Made by a program: the position numbers and the translations under genes. Positions 16,276-23,096 of a DNA stretch of 64,000 bases are shown piece after piece. Each line of letters begins with the position of its first letter. Position 1 is the stretch's first letter. Source of the stretch: Streptomyces scabiei 87.22 (GTDB lineage Bacteria; Actinomycetota; Actinomycetes; Streptomycetales; Streptomycetaceae); the NCBI RefSeq assembly GCF_000091305.1, contig NC_013929.1:9734001-9798000 (forward strand), written 5' to 3'. The notes under the pieces were generated by a model that worked only from the letters and a program-made list of their open reading frames with translations, did not search any database and had not been told where the DNA came from.

Positions 16276-16929
16276 TCAGGGAGCCGTGACCCCCTTCCAC
16301 GGCTCTCCGGCGCGCTCGGCCCATGCCCGGGCCGCCTCCGGGCGACCGGTGAGCAGCAGGAGATGGGCGGTGATCGGACCGCGGACCTCCTCGCCGTCGC
16401 CGCGCGTCCACGCGATGTCGGTGGCGACGAGCCGGGCCTTCGGCAGGGGCCAGGGGCGGGGCGGCATGCGCATGGTCCACACACGGTCGGCGGCGTCACG
16501 GGCGGCCGCCGGCGGCATCGTGCGGGTCCTGCCGAGCGCGAGCGAGATGTCCTGGCCGTGCACGAGCAGGTCGATCAGCGGCTCGCGGGGCGTGGTGGTG
16601 GGTGCCAGACGACGGGATCCGACGGTCGAGCGCAGGTTCCCGACGATCTCGGTCACGGGCAGCGCGGCCTCGCGGACGGCCGAGTCGTGGATGAGACGGT
16701 TCCAGTTCCCGCGGGCCCGGATCATCTCGCGCAGCACCTGCCCGTACGAGAAGCGCGCCGCGACGGTCAGGTGCGCGGCCACGTCCCGCACCCGCCAGTC
16801 CCCGCACCCGGTGCGTGTCTCCCACTCCTCGGGGCTCAGGCCCGCCAGCAGATCGGCCAGGTTCGTGCGCTCCTCGTCGACGATGCGCCAGAGCTCGTCG
16901 AGGTCCAGTGCTGCACCCACGGTGATCAC
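16276..16929 (-). CDS. Maleylpyruvate isomerase / DinB-family mycothiol-dependent protein
   Basis: About 217 residues of the TIGR03083/MDMPI type: helix 1 LDELWRIVDEERTNLADLLAGLSPEEWETRTGCGDWRVRDVAAHL, with the conserved W...T.C..W.V.D..AH pattern including the metal-ligand His, and a central LIDLLVHGQDISLALGR. In actinobacteria these are mycothiol-dependent isomerases or thiol transferases. Start is one of two GTGs (16929 or 16920) and the SD does not decide. The gene is divergent from a MarR gene with an inverted-repeat operator in the 67-bp gap. Confidence 0.8.
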   Translation of the reverse strand: MITVGAALDLDELWRIVDEERTNLADLLAGLSPEEWETRTGCGDWRVRDVAAHLTVAARFSYGQVLREMIRARGNWNRLIHDSAVREAALPVTEIVGNLRSTVGSRRLAPTTTPREPLIDLLVHGQDISLALGRTRTMPPAAARDAADRVWTMRMPPRPWPLPKARLVATDIAWTRGDGEEVRGPITAHLLLLTGRPEAARAWAERAGEPWKGVTAP

Positions 16930-16948
16930 CCACTCAAGTGGTAAGATT

Positions 16949-16977
16949 CTCTGACCAAAGTAGTCAGAGTATCTGAC
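16949..16977. promoter_or_regulatory. Candidate MarR operator
   Basis: A perfect inverted repeat CTCTGAC (16949-16955) / GTCAGAG (16963-16969) with 7-bp spacer is followed by another TCTGAC half-site (16972-16977), between divergent DinB-type and MarR genes. The run is AT-rich against the surroundings. Confidence 0.65.
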
Positions 16978-16996
16978 CAATGTCAAGGAGGGGAGG

Positions 16997-17473
16997 GTGG
17001 GTGTCGACGATGCCGCGAGAGGGGGTCCGGCGATGGTGACGGCCGACGAACCCAGCACGGGCGTCCTGCTGTTCCTGCCGTACCGGGCCCTGGAGAACCG
17101 GGTCTTCGCCGCGCTCGCCGAGGCCGGGTTCGACGACTTCACGCCGGCCCAGGCCCGGGTCATGCAGCGCATCGGCCCGCACGGCACCCGCCTCACCGAA
17201 CTCGCGGAACAGGCCCAGATCACCAAACAGACGGCCGGTTTCCTCGTCGACCAGCTGGAGAAGGCGGGCTACGTCACCCGGGTCGCCGATCCGACCGACA
17301 AGCGTGCCCGGCTGGTGTGCGGCGCGGCCAAGGCGTGGGCGGCCAAGGAGGTCGCCGACGCGGTGGTCGCCGAGGTGGAGAACGAGTGGGAGGAACACCT
17401 CGGCAAGCGGCGGTCGAGGCAGCTGCGGGAAGCCCTGCTCCTGCTGAGGGAGATCACGGACCCGTGGCGTTAG
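16997..17473 (+). CDS. MarR-family transcriptional regulator
   Basis: A 158-residue regulator. The winged-helix core is GTRLTELAEQAQITKQTAGFLVDQLEKAGYVTRVADPTDKRARLV, with the DKR wing. The GTG start at 16997 sits 5 bases after AAGGAGG (16985-16991). Binding to the adjacent inverted repeat would control both itself and the mycothiol-type enzyme, suggesting a thiol- or electrophile-stress switch (inference). Confidence 0.87.
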   Translation: MGVDDAARGGPAMVTADEPSTGVLLFLPYRALENRVFAALAEAGFDDFTPAQARVMQRIGPHGTRLTELAEQAQITKQTAGFLVDQLEKAGYVTRVADPTDKRARLVCGAAKAWAAKEVADAVVAEVENEWEEHLGKRRSRQLREALLLLREITDPWR

Positions 17474-17598
17474 GGCCTGTCGTACGGATCGCGCCTGGGC
17501 CGCCGCGCACCGGCGGTCATCAGTGACGTGACCCGAAGCCGGTTCGACCCCCGACGGCAGCCCTGGGTGTGGCCGTCCGGCGGCCCTAGAATCGTGCG

Positions 17599-18294
17599 AT
17601 GGATCATCACTTCGTCGGCATACCGGAGGTGGCCGGCGTTCCGCGGGTCGCGGTCGTCATCGACGTCATGCGGGCCTTCACCGTGGCCGCCTGGGCCTTC
17701 TCGCGCGGCGTGGAGAAGATCGTCCTGGCCTCGACCGAGAGCGAGGCGCTCGACCTGAAGCAACGCCACCCGGGCTGGCTGGCGTTGAAGGACGGGGCAC
17801 CGGCGGAGGGCTTCGACGCGGTGAACTCGCCCGGCCTGCTCAGGACCCGCGACTTCGCCGGCCGCACGCTGGTGCAGAAGACGACGGCGGGGACCGTGGG
17901 CGCGCTGGCCGTCGCCGACGCACCGCTGGTGCTGTGCGCGAGCTTCGTCGTGGCGGGCCCGACCGCCCGGTTGCTGCGGGACAGGGACGCGGGGCCGGTG
18001 ACGTTCGTCGTCACCGGCGAGGACGGCCGGGCCGACGAGGACCTGGCCTGTGCCGAATACATCGGGCGCCGGACGGCCGGAGACGACGTCGCACCGCACC
18101 CCTACCTTCACCGCGCGAGGAACTCCCGTGCCGCGGCCGACCTCGCCGCCGGTCTGCGCAGTGGCTGGCACCCGGACGACGTCGAACTCTGCCTGGACGT
18201 CGACCGGTTCTCCTTCGCGATGGTGGCCGGCCGGGAGGGGCACCTCACGGTGGTCCGGCCCGTCGAGGTGCCGCCCGCCCGCGACACCCGCTGA
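17599..18294 (+). CDS. 2-phosphosulfolactate phosphatase-like (ComB) family protein
   Basis: A 231-residue protein with ComB-fold hallmarks: VAVVIDVMRAFTVAAWAFSRG (Asp and Arg), the LVQKTTAGTVGALAVADA phosphate-loop-like segment, and VTGEDGRADEDLACAEYIGRRTAGD. In methanogens ComB makes sulfolactate for coenzyme M. Bacteria lacking that path still carry homologues of unknown role, and no other sulfolactate gene is seen here, so the name is by family only. It is monocistronic, 125 bp after MarR. Confidence 0.78.
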   Translation: MDHHFVGIPEVAGVPRVAVVIDVMRAFTVAAWAFSRGVEKIVLASTESEALDLKQRHPGWLALKDGAPAEGFDAVNSPGLLRTRDFAGRTLVQKTTAGTVGALAVADAPLVLCASFVVAGPTARLLRDRDAGPVTFVVTGEDGRADEDLACAEYIGRRTAGDDVAPHPYLHRARNSRAAADLAAGLRSGWHPDDVELCLDVDRFSFAMVAGREGHLTVVRPVEVPPARDTR

Positions 18295-18354
18295 AGCGGA
18301 GGTACTGGGGAGCTCCCGGACGGGAACCGGACCCGGTGTGGCACACCGCCACGG

Positions 18355-18582
18355 TCACGGCAGCCGGTACACCGCCTCGTCCGGATCGGGTCGGACGATG
18401 ACCCCGTCCTCGGCCAGAGCGCGCAGATGCGTGCGGGCCGCCTTCTCCGCCGCCTCCCGGTCCTTCGGCTCATGGCCGGCGACCCGCAGAGCCAGCGCGG
18501 CGCGCCGCGTGTCCCACTCGCCCCCGAGCGCCTGAATCACCCCGGCCAGCGCCTCCTTGTACGTCAACGGCGTATCGGTCAT
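18355..18582 (-). CDS. Hypothetical small protein, 75 aa
   Basis: The ATG at 18582 has GGGGAGG upstream. The sequence TYKEALAGVIQALGGEWDTRRAALALR...AARTHLRALAEDGVIVRPDPDEAVYRLP looks like a small winged-helix fold ending in a beta-wing. The family is not recognised. It is the most downstream of three minus-strand genes but is separated from the lipoprotein gene by a terminator. Confidence 0.6.
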   Translation of the reverse strand: MTDTPLTYKEALAGVIQALGGEWDTRRAALALRVAGHEPKDREAAEKAARTHLRALAEDGVIVRPDPDEAVYRLP

Positions 18583-18628
18583 CGCATCCTCCCCATTCGG
18601 AACCGGCCACAGCATGGCACGGCGAAGG

Positions 18629-18660
18629 GCCCCCGCAGGGCCGGATGGCCGTGCGGGGGC
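18629..18660 (-). terminator. Terminator after the lipoprotein gene
   Basis: GCCCCCGCA (18629-18637) pairs with TGCGGGGGC (18652-18660), with a further GGCC/GGCC pairing in the loop, 22 bp past the lipoprotein stop. Confidence 0.7.
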
Positions 18661-18682
18661 GGCGGTGCCGTCTCCCGGCCGC

Positions 18683-19246
18683 TCAGGACCCCTTCGCGAC
18701 ATCCTTCACCGACGTCGGGCCCAACTGCTTGGCGCTGGCGTACTCCGGCATCGTCATGGGCTTGTCGAACAGGAAGAACGACTGGTTCGTGCCGACCGTG
18801 AACTCCATGTACGCGCCCGTCGTGGCGTCGAAACCGTAGTAGGCGTTGCAGGTGGAACCCGAGGTGTACGTGCCGTCCATGCCGGGCTGGGCGAGTACCG
18901 CGATGCCCTCGGAGGAGGACTCCACCTTCTCCGTCGGCGTGAGCATCTTGCAGCGCGGCACCGGCAGGCCCTTCATGATGAAGTACCCGTAATCGCCCTT
19001 GGCGTTCTGGATGTAGACGTACGAGAGCTTGCCCCGCTTCCCCCAGGTCTTGATCCACTGGTTGATCGCCTCGCGGGTCGGCGAGTACTCCATGCGGCCG
19101 GCCGGCTGCTGGGCGACGAGGTGGTCGTAGTTCTGCTGCTTGGCGTCGTTCTCCTTGTCCTGGCTGGACTCCGTGCAGGACGTCAGGGCGAGGCCCACGA
19201 CGAGCGTCACGACGGCGGCCTGGGCCAGGCGTGCGAACTTCTTCAT
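18683..19246 (-). CDS. Putative lipoprotein, 187 aa
   Basis: A lipoprotein signal peptide (KKFARLAQAAVVTLVVGLALTSC, lipobox LTSC) is followed by a charged linker and a domain with YVYIQNAKGDYGYFIMKGLPVPRCKMLTP, which I do not recognise. Two Cys in the mature part could form a disulfide. It lies 34 bp after the membrane-protein gene on the same strand, so they likely form a two-gene operon for a surface complex of unknown role. Confidence 0.75.
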   Translation of the reverse strand: MKKFARLAQAAVVTLVVGLALTSCTESSQDKENDAKQQNYDHLVAQQPAGRMEYSPTREAINQWIKTWGKRGKLSYVYIQNAKGDYGYFIMKGLPVPRCKMLTPTEKVESSSEGIAVLAQPGMDGTYTSGSTCNAYYGFDATTGAYMEFTVGTNQSFFLFDKPMTMPEYASAKQLGPTSVKDVAKGS

Positions 19247-19280
19247 ACGGTGCTGCCCTCTTCCGGGGTCGGGACGCGGA

Positions 19281-19727
19281 TCAGTTGGTGCACGTCGTGC
19301 GCTCGGCGTCGGCATCCAGCCGGTAGGGCAGATCCTGGTCGCGGAAGGGCGCGCGATGCTCCTGGGCGGCCTTGGAGTTGTAGTCGTTGACCGACTCGAT
19401 CCGAGTGGCCTTCAGCGCGGTGATCGACTGGTCGATCTGTGCCGTGCGCGTCTTCGAGGCGGACTCGCGCTCCTCCTTGAGCGCCTTGATCGTCCCCTCG
19501 GCGTTCTGTGCGGCCTCGCAGAGCTGGAAGAACTCCTCGTACGTGCTCTGCCGGAACTCGCCCGAGCCGACGGTGTTCTCGCGCTCCTCCGCCGCTCCCC
19601 GGAACGGGGCGGTGATCCAGGCCGCGCCGCCGAAGGCGAACGCGCCGATCATGTACAGCACCGCCAGGCCGACGACCCCGCCCACGGCCCACGCCCCCCA
19701 CCGGGCTCCCTCGCGTATCTGCCCCAT
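19281..19727 (-). CDS. Membrane-anchored hypothetical protein, 148 aa
   Basis: One transmembrane segment (about residues 12-34) is followed by an extracytoplasmic helical region (EFRQSTYEEFFQLCEAAQNAEGTIKALKEERESASKTRTAQI) with coiled-coil heptads and a C-terminal CTN. The SD is GGGGGAGGG. It is the first gene of the pair with the lipoprotein; joint topology suggests that both face the cell surface. No family recognised. Confidence 0.7.
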   Translation of the reverse strand: MGQIREGARWGAWAVGGVVGLAVLYMIGAFAFGGAAWITAPFRGAAEERENTVGSGEFRQSTYEEFFQLCEAAQNAEGTIKALKEERESASKTRTAQIDQSITALKATRIESVNDYNSKAAQEHRAPFRDQDLPYRLDADAERTTCTN

Positions 19728-19921
19728 GGCCCTCCCCCTTCACCGGTGCTCCAACGGTGTGGAACCACCTTTGTGCAGGTGGACACGAGCCCGGGGGTGA
19801 AACGGTTCCGCAGGGACGGGTGCCCCCAAGGGACCTTGCGTGCGCGCGAGTTGCTGTCGGGGGCCGGTGTCGAAGGGGCGCGCTGCCGAAATTGGACGCC
19901 CGCGCCGCCCGAACCTGTCCG

Positions 19922-19949
19922 AGGCATGGTAACGGCTGTTACCATGCCT
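19922..19949. promoter_or_regulatory. Autoregulatory operator of the toxin-antitoxin pair
   Basis: A perfect 12-bp inverted repeat: AGGCATGGTAAC (19922-19933) / GTTACCATGCCT (19938-19949), 4-bp spacer. It ends 2 bases before the antitoxin ATG. The position fits repression by the ribbon-helix-helix antitoxin. Confidence 0.75.
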
Positions 19950-19951
19950 TC

Positions 19952-20191
19952 ATGGCGAAGAAACAGCTGGGCGCCCGCGTGGACGAGGATGTGGCGGACC
20001 TCGCGAAGCGGCGCGCCGCCGACCTGGGGCTGAGCATCGGGGACTATCTGGCCCGGCTGGTGCAGGAGGACGCCAGCGGCCTGCGCGCCCGTGGGGTGGA
20101 GGCCGCGGCCCGCTTCCTGGCCGAGCACCAGTCCGTCTTCGACGAGGCCGAAGAAGCGGTGCGGACCCCTGGGGGAGCGCGCGCCGCCTGA
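19952..20191 (+). CDS. Antitoxin, ribbon-helix-helix-like
   Basis: A 79-residue protein: AKKQLGARVDEDVADLAKRRAADLGLSIGDYLARLV fits a short N-terminal beta strand followed by two helices of the MetJ/Arc/CopG class, with an Ala/Glu-rich C-terminal tail that would bind a toxin. The stop overlaps the next start (TGATG at 20189-20193). The large palindrome at 19922-19949 sits on its start region, the usual autoregulation site. No SD is visible, which may reflect a leaderless message. Confidence 0.75.
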   Translation: MAKKQLGARVDEDVADLAKRRAADLGLSIGDYLARLVQEDASGLRARGVEAAARFLAEHQSVFDEAEEAVRTPGGARAA

Positions 20192-20568
20192 TGGATCTGC
20201 ACATCGACGTCCCCTGGATCCTGCAGGTCGCCGAGGTCGCCGGGGCGAACGATCCGGCGCCCGACGACTACGGCGTCCCCCTCTCGGCGGTCGCCCGCCA
20301 CTCTGCCGAACTGTTCGAGCAGCCCGTCTACGACGGCCGCTACGCCAAGGCCGCCGCCCTGGTCCACACTCTCGGCCGGTGCCGCTGGCTGGAGCGGTCC
20401 AACATGGCGGTCGCCGCGGCCACCGGCGTCATGTACCTCGAAGCGGCGGGGATATCCGTCAAGCCCGCGCGCGAGGACGCCGTCGCCCTCAAGGATCTGC
20501 TCCTCGACCCCGCCTGCACGGCCGGGAGGATCGCCGCCCTGCTGCGGACCTGGCCGGCGGCCGGCTGA
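20191..20568 (+). CDS. Fic/Doc-family toxin component, catalytic motif degenerate
   Basis: A 125-residue protein resembling actinobacterial proteins filed as Fic-family toxin component (DVPWILQVAEV... AVARHSAELFEQPVYDGRYAKAAALVHTLGR). Doc/Fic enzymes carry HxFxxxN(K/G)R. The aligned stretch here reads CRWLERSNMAVAAATGVMYLEAAG, keeping the Asn and the downstream helix but not the catalytic His or the KR pair. It may therefore be a non-enzymatic or mechanistically different toxin. It is coupled to the antitoxin by a TGATG overlap. Confidence 0.65.
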   Translation: MDLHIDVPWILQVAEVAGANDPAPDDYGVPLSAVARHSAELFEQPVYDGRYAKAAALVHTLGRCRWLERSNMAVAAATGVMYLEAAGISVKPAREDAVALKDLLLDPACTAGRIAALLRTWPAAG

Positions 20569-20626
20569 GGCGGAGCAGCCGACGGACCCCCGCCGTTCGT
20601 CGGGGGTTCGTCGAGGGTGTGGATCG

Positions 20627-20800
20627 TCAGTGCCGGAAGACGTCCTTCGTCTTCTCCTTGGCCTGACGGGCGTCGCCCTTCGCCTGGCTGCCGCGGCCCT
20701 CGGCCTCCATCTGCTCGTTGCCCAGCACGCGGCCCGTAGCCTCCTTGGCCCTGCCCTTGATCGTTTCCTTCTTCGCCTTGGCCTTCTGCTCTCGTGCCAC
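20627..20800 (-). CDS. CsbD-family stress protein
   Basis: A 57-residue, Lys/Glu-rich hydrophilic protein: KKETIKGRAKEATGRVLGNEQMEAEGRGSQAKGDARQAKEKTKDVF is the CsbD pattern. The GTG at 20800 is preceded by GGGAG. CsbD-like proteins are general-stress induced with unknown mechanism. Monocistronic. Confidence 0.85.
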   Translation of the reverse strand: MAREQKAKAKKETIKGRAKEATGRVLGNEQMEAEGRGSQAKGDARQAKEKTKDVFRH

Positions 20801-20950
20801 CGTTCATCACTCCCTGACAGGTCTGACCTCGGTGTCACTACGGCAAGTAGCCCTCAGTGCGGCAGCCAAACGCCCACGGCGGGCGCGCTGTGCCTCAGCG
20901 GTGCCCGCAGATCCGTGCCGGGCTCCCCGACGGAGCCCGTACGGCCCGCC

Positions 20951-21172
20951 TCACCCGCCCGTGGTGTCCTCGGCCTCCCAGCGCAGCAGGTCGCCCGGCT
21001 GGCAGTCGAGCACCTCGCACAGCGCGGCGAGCGTCGCGAAGCGGACCGCCTTGGCGCGGCCGTTCTTGAGCACCGCCAGGTTGGCCGGGGTGATTCCCAC
21101 GCGATCGGCCAGCTCTCCCACGGACATCTTCCGCCTGGCCAGCATCACGTCGATGTCGACGGTGATGGGCAT
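20951..21172 (-). CDS. Small XRE-family regulator
   Basis: A 73-residue helix-turn-helix protein: DIDVMLARRKMSVGELADRVGITPANLAVLKNGRAKAVRFATLAALCEVLDCQPGDLLRWE is a Cro/CI HTH of the YozG type. It starts at the ATG overlapping the stop of the DUF2975 gene (ATGA), so the two are co-translated. It probably binds the CTATCGA/TCGATAG palindrome before the operon. Confidence 0.9.
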   Translation of the reverse strand: MPITVDIDVMLARRKMSVGELADRVGITPANLAVLKNGRAKAVRFATLAALCEVLDCQPGDLLRWEAEDTTGG

Positions 21173-21663
21173 CAGATCACCTCGTCCAGCTCGGCCCGCA
21201 TCCGCGTCGCCGCGACATCGCGCGCGACGGCCTGGGCGAGCAGCATCCGCAGGACGAGCACGAGGAGCGCGACCCCGAGGATGGCCACGCCGACACCGGC
21301 CATGATCACGGTGACGCCCGGGTCGTCCCGCTGCCCCGGCGCGTTCAGGGCGGTGACCGCGAACCACAGGAGCGAGGCGGCCACGATTGCTCCGATCACG
21401 TAGTCCACGTACCGGAAGGCGGCGTGGGAGAACACGGTCCCGCGGCGCACCATCGTCACCAGCCGCCAGACACAGACCAGGACGACCTGGGCCGCCACCA
21501 TGCCCAGGGCCGTGATCACGCGCAGCGGGGTCAGCGGGAGCGAGCCGTCCTCCGGGTCGTTGCCGCTGACCAGCGTCCACACCATCGACACCTGAACGAA
21601 CACGGTGCCGACGAGCACCACCACGAGCACGGCGCGCAACGCACCCACGGTCAGCTTTCCCAT
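21172..21663 (-). CDS. DUF2975 membrane protein
   Basis: About 163 residues with four predicted helices: LRAVLVVVLVGTVFVQVSMVWTL, LRVITALGMVAAQVVLVCVWRLV, YVIGAIVAASLLWFAVTAL and a final VGVAILGVALLVLVLRMLLAQA. DUF2975 proteins are almost always paired with a YozG-type XRE gene, as here. I take the ATG at 21663, preceded by GGAAGGAC; an ATG five codons upstream is possible. Function is unknown, probably a membrane-linked input for the regulator. Confidence 0.85.
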   Translation of the reverse strand: MGKLTVGALRAVLVVVLVGTVFVQVSMVWTLVSGNDPEDGSLPLTPLRVITALGMVAAQVVLVCVWRLVTMVRRGTVFSHAAFRYVDYVIGAIVAASLLWFAVTALNAPGQRDDPGVTVIMAGVGVAILGVALLVLVLRMLLAQAVARDVAATRMRAELDEVI

Positions 21664-21695
21664 GACCTGTCCTTCCATCGAGTTGCGATGGGAAT

Positions 21696-21712
21696 CTATC
21701 GAATCTCGATAG
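21696..21712. promoter_or_regulatory. Operator of the DUF2975/XRE operon
   Basis: A perfect inverted repeat CTATCGA-ATC-TCGATAG 33 bp upstream of the DUF2975 start, in an AT-rich pocket. Binding by the XRE protein is inferred from position. Confidence 0.65.
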
Positions 21713-21757
21713 AGTTAGGCAAGGGTGGGAGAAGGGGCCCAGGTGGATGCCACGCCG

Positions 21758-23020
21758 TCAGGGGGTGGTGACGCGGGCGTTGACCCGTCGCATCCAGTCC
21801 CGGTCGGTGTGCCACATGGGGTGGTGCGGGGCGGCGTTGGACGTCAGGACCACGCCCCGGAAGCCCGCGGCGAGACAGCGGTCGACGACGAACTCGGCGA
21901 TGTCCTTGCCGACCGCGTCCTCCTCGAAGCGGGTCAGCAGCGGCGTGTACCCCACGGCGCCCTCGCCGAGGACGGCCGGGATGCCCCGGCGGGCGGCGAA
22001 CGCGGCGACGGAGTCGACCCACGAGGCCAGCGTCTCCCGCATGGTCTGCCGGTGGGCGGCGTAGTTCTCGTAGAGCCATAGGTCCCAGCGGTCGGGGTCG
22101 ACCCAGTCGTGCGCGTAGAACAGTTCGCGCGGGATGCCGGTGGCCGCCAGACGCCAGGGCTCGTCCGGCTGGTAGTCGGCGAAGGCGGGTGCGTCGGGGC
22201 GCAGCATGGCCGCCAGCTCGGGGGTCGGCCAGGCGGCCGTCTCGGGGGCGGCCTCGGTTCCGTGGCCGAGTCCGACCGCCTCGTAGAGGGCACCGAGCAC
22301 GCCGTAGACGTAGAAGTGGAAGTGGGCGACCTGCGCCCCCTCCGGCAGGTCGTCGATCTCGCTCGGCCAGGGCTCGCCCAGCGAGTAGGTGACCGTGACG
22401 CCGGGGTGGCGGGCCCGCAGCAGCTTCACGGCGCGGTCGAGGGGGCCGTGCAGGTAGGCGTAGTGGGTGACACCGTCGCGCGGGACCAGGGAGCAGTTGT
22501 CGACCTCGTTGTGCACCTCGACGTAGGCGACCTGTTCGGCCAGTCCGCGCTCGGTGAGGAAGTCGAGGAGCCCGGCGAGCGACTCGGCCACGGCCTCCGC
22601 GCGGTCCGGGCCGGGCACCTCGGCCAGGGCGCGGTACCAGGCGTCGGTGTCGGCGAAGCTGGGGGACTGCTGGTACTCCCAGGACGACACGATCACCTTG
22701 CAGTCGTGGCGGGCGGCCGCCTCGAACAGCTCGACGAGCCGCCGGCGGCCGTCCAGAGGGTAGCCGCCGCGCACGTCGTACCAGCGGGTGCGCTGGCCGA
22801 ACTCCTCGCCCAGGCCGCGGACCTGGATCGACTCCGGATCCTTCACGCGCCCGGAGAACAGCAGGAAGGGCATCGCGCAGACACGCACGGTGTTGAAGCC
22901 CCGGTCCCCCGCCTCGGCGAAGGCGCGGTCGAGGTCGGCGAACGGCTCACCGGGTCCAGCCTGGGTGTACCAGCTGAAGTCCCACAGGGTGATGGTCATC
23001 GCTTGCTGCTGTGTCGTCAT
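21758..23020 (-). CDS. Cellulase-like glycoside hydrolase (TIM barrel)
   Basis: A protein of about 420 residues of the cellulase-like type (GH5-related clan): FSWYTQAGPGEPFADLDRAFAEAGDRGFNTVRVCAMPFLLF at the N-terminus, VAYVEVHNEVDNC with the acid/base Glu after Asn, and GIPAVLGEGAVGYTPLL with a candidate nucleophile Glu. No signal peptide, so it acts inside the cell on imported oligosaccharide. Start is the ATG at 23020, or less likely 22999. It is divergent from the GH2 gene across a shared operator-like palindrome and belongs to the sugar-acid island. Confidence 0.78.
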   Translation of the reverse strand: MTTQQQAMTITLWDFSWYTQAGPGEPFADLDRAFAEAGDRGFNTVRVCAMPFLLFSGRVKDPESIQVRGLGEEFGQRTRWYDVRGGYPLDGRRRLVELFEAAARHDCKVIVSSWEYQQSPSFADTDAWYRALAEVPGPDRAEAVAESLAGLLDFLTERGLAEQVAYVEVHNEVDNCSLVPRDGVTHYAYLHGPLDRAVKLLRARHPGVTVTYSLGEPWPSEIDDLPEGAQVAHFHFYVYGVLGALYEAVGLGHGTEAAPETAAWPTPELAAMLRPDAPAFADYQPDEPWRLAATGIPRELFYAHDWVDPDRWDLWLYENYAAHRQTMRETLASWVDSVAAFAARRGIPAVLGEGAVGYTPLLTRFEEDAVGKDIAEFVVDRCLAAGFRGVVLTSNAAPHHPMWHTDRDWMRRVNARVTTP

Positions 23021-23037
23021 GGGGGCACGGTAGCTCA

Positions 23038-23054
23038 ATTCATTAATTATGAAT
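23038..23054. promoter_or_regulatory. AT-rich operator, copy 1
   Basis: ATTCAT-TAATT-ATGAAT, a perfect palindrome with 5-bp centre, lies between two divergent glycosidase genes. Its 13-bp part ATTAATTATGAAT (23042-23054) recurs, reversed, at 28578-28590 before the transporter and catabolic genes. Likely a shared GntR or other local regulator site. Confidence 0.65.
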
Positions 23055-23096
23055 AATGCTTGACAGGGGTGTCGGGACTGCCCAGGCTCATGTGCC

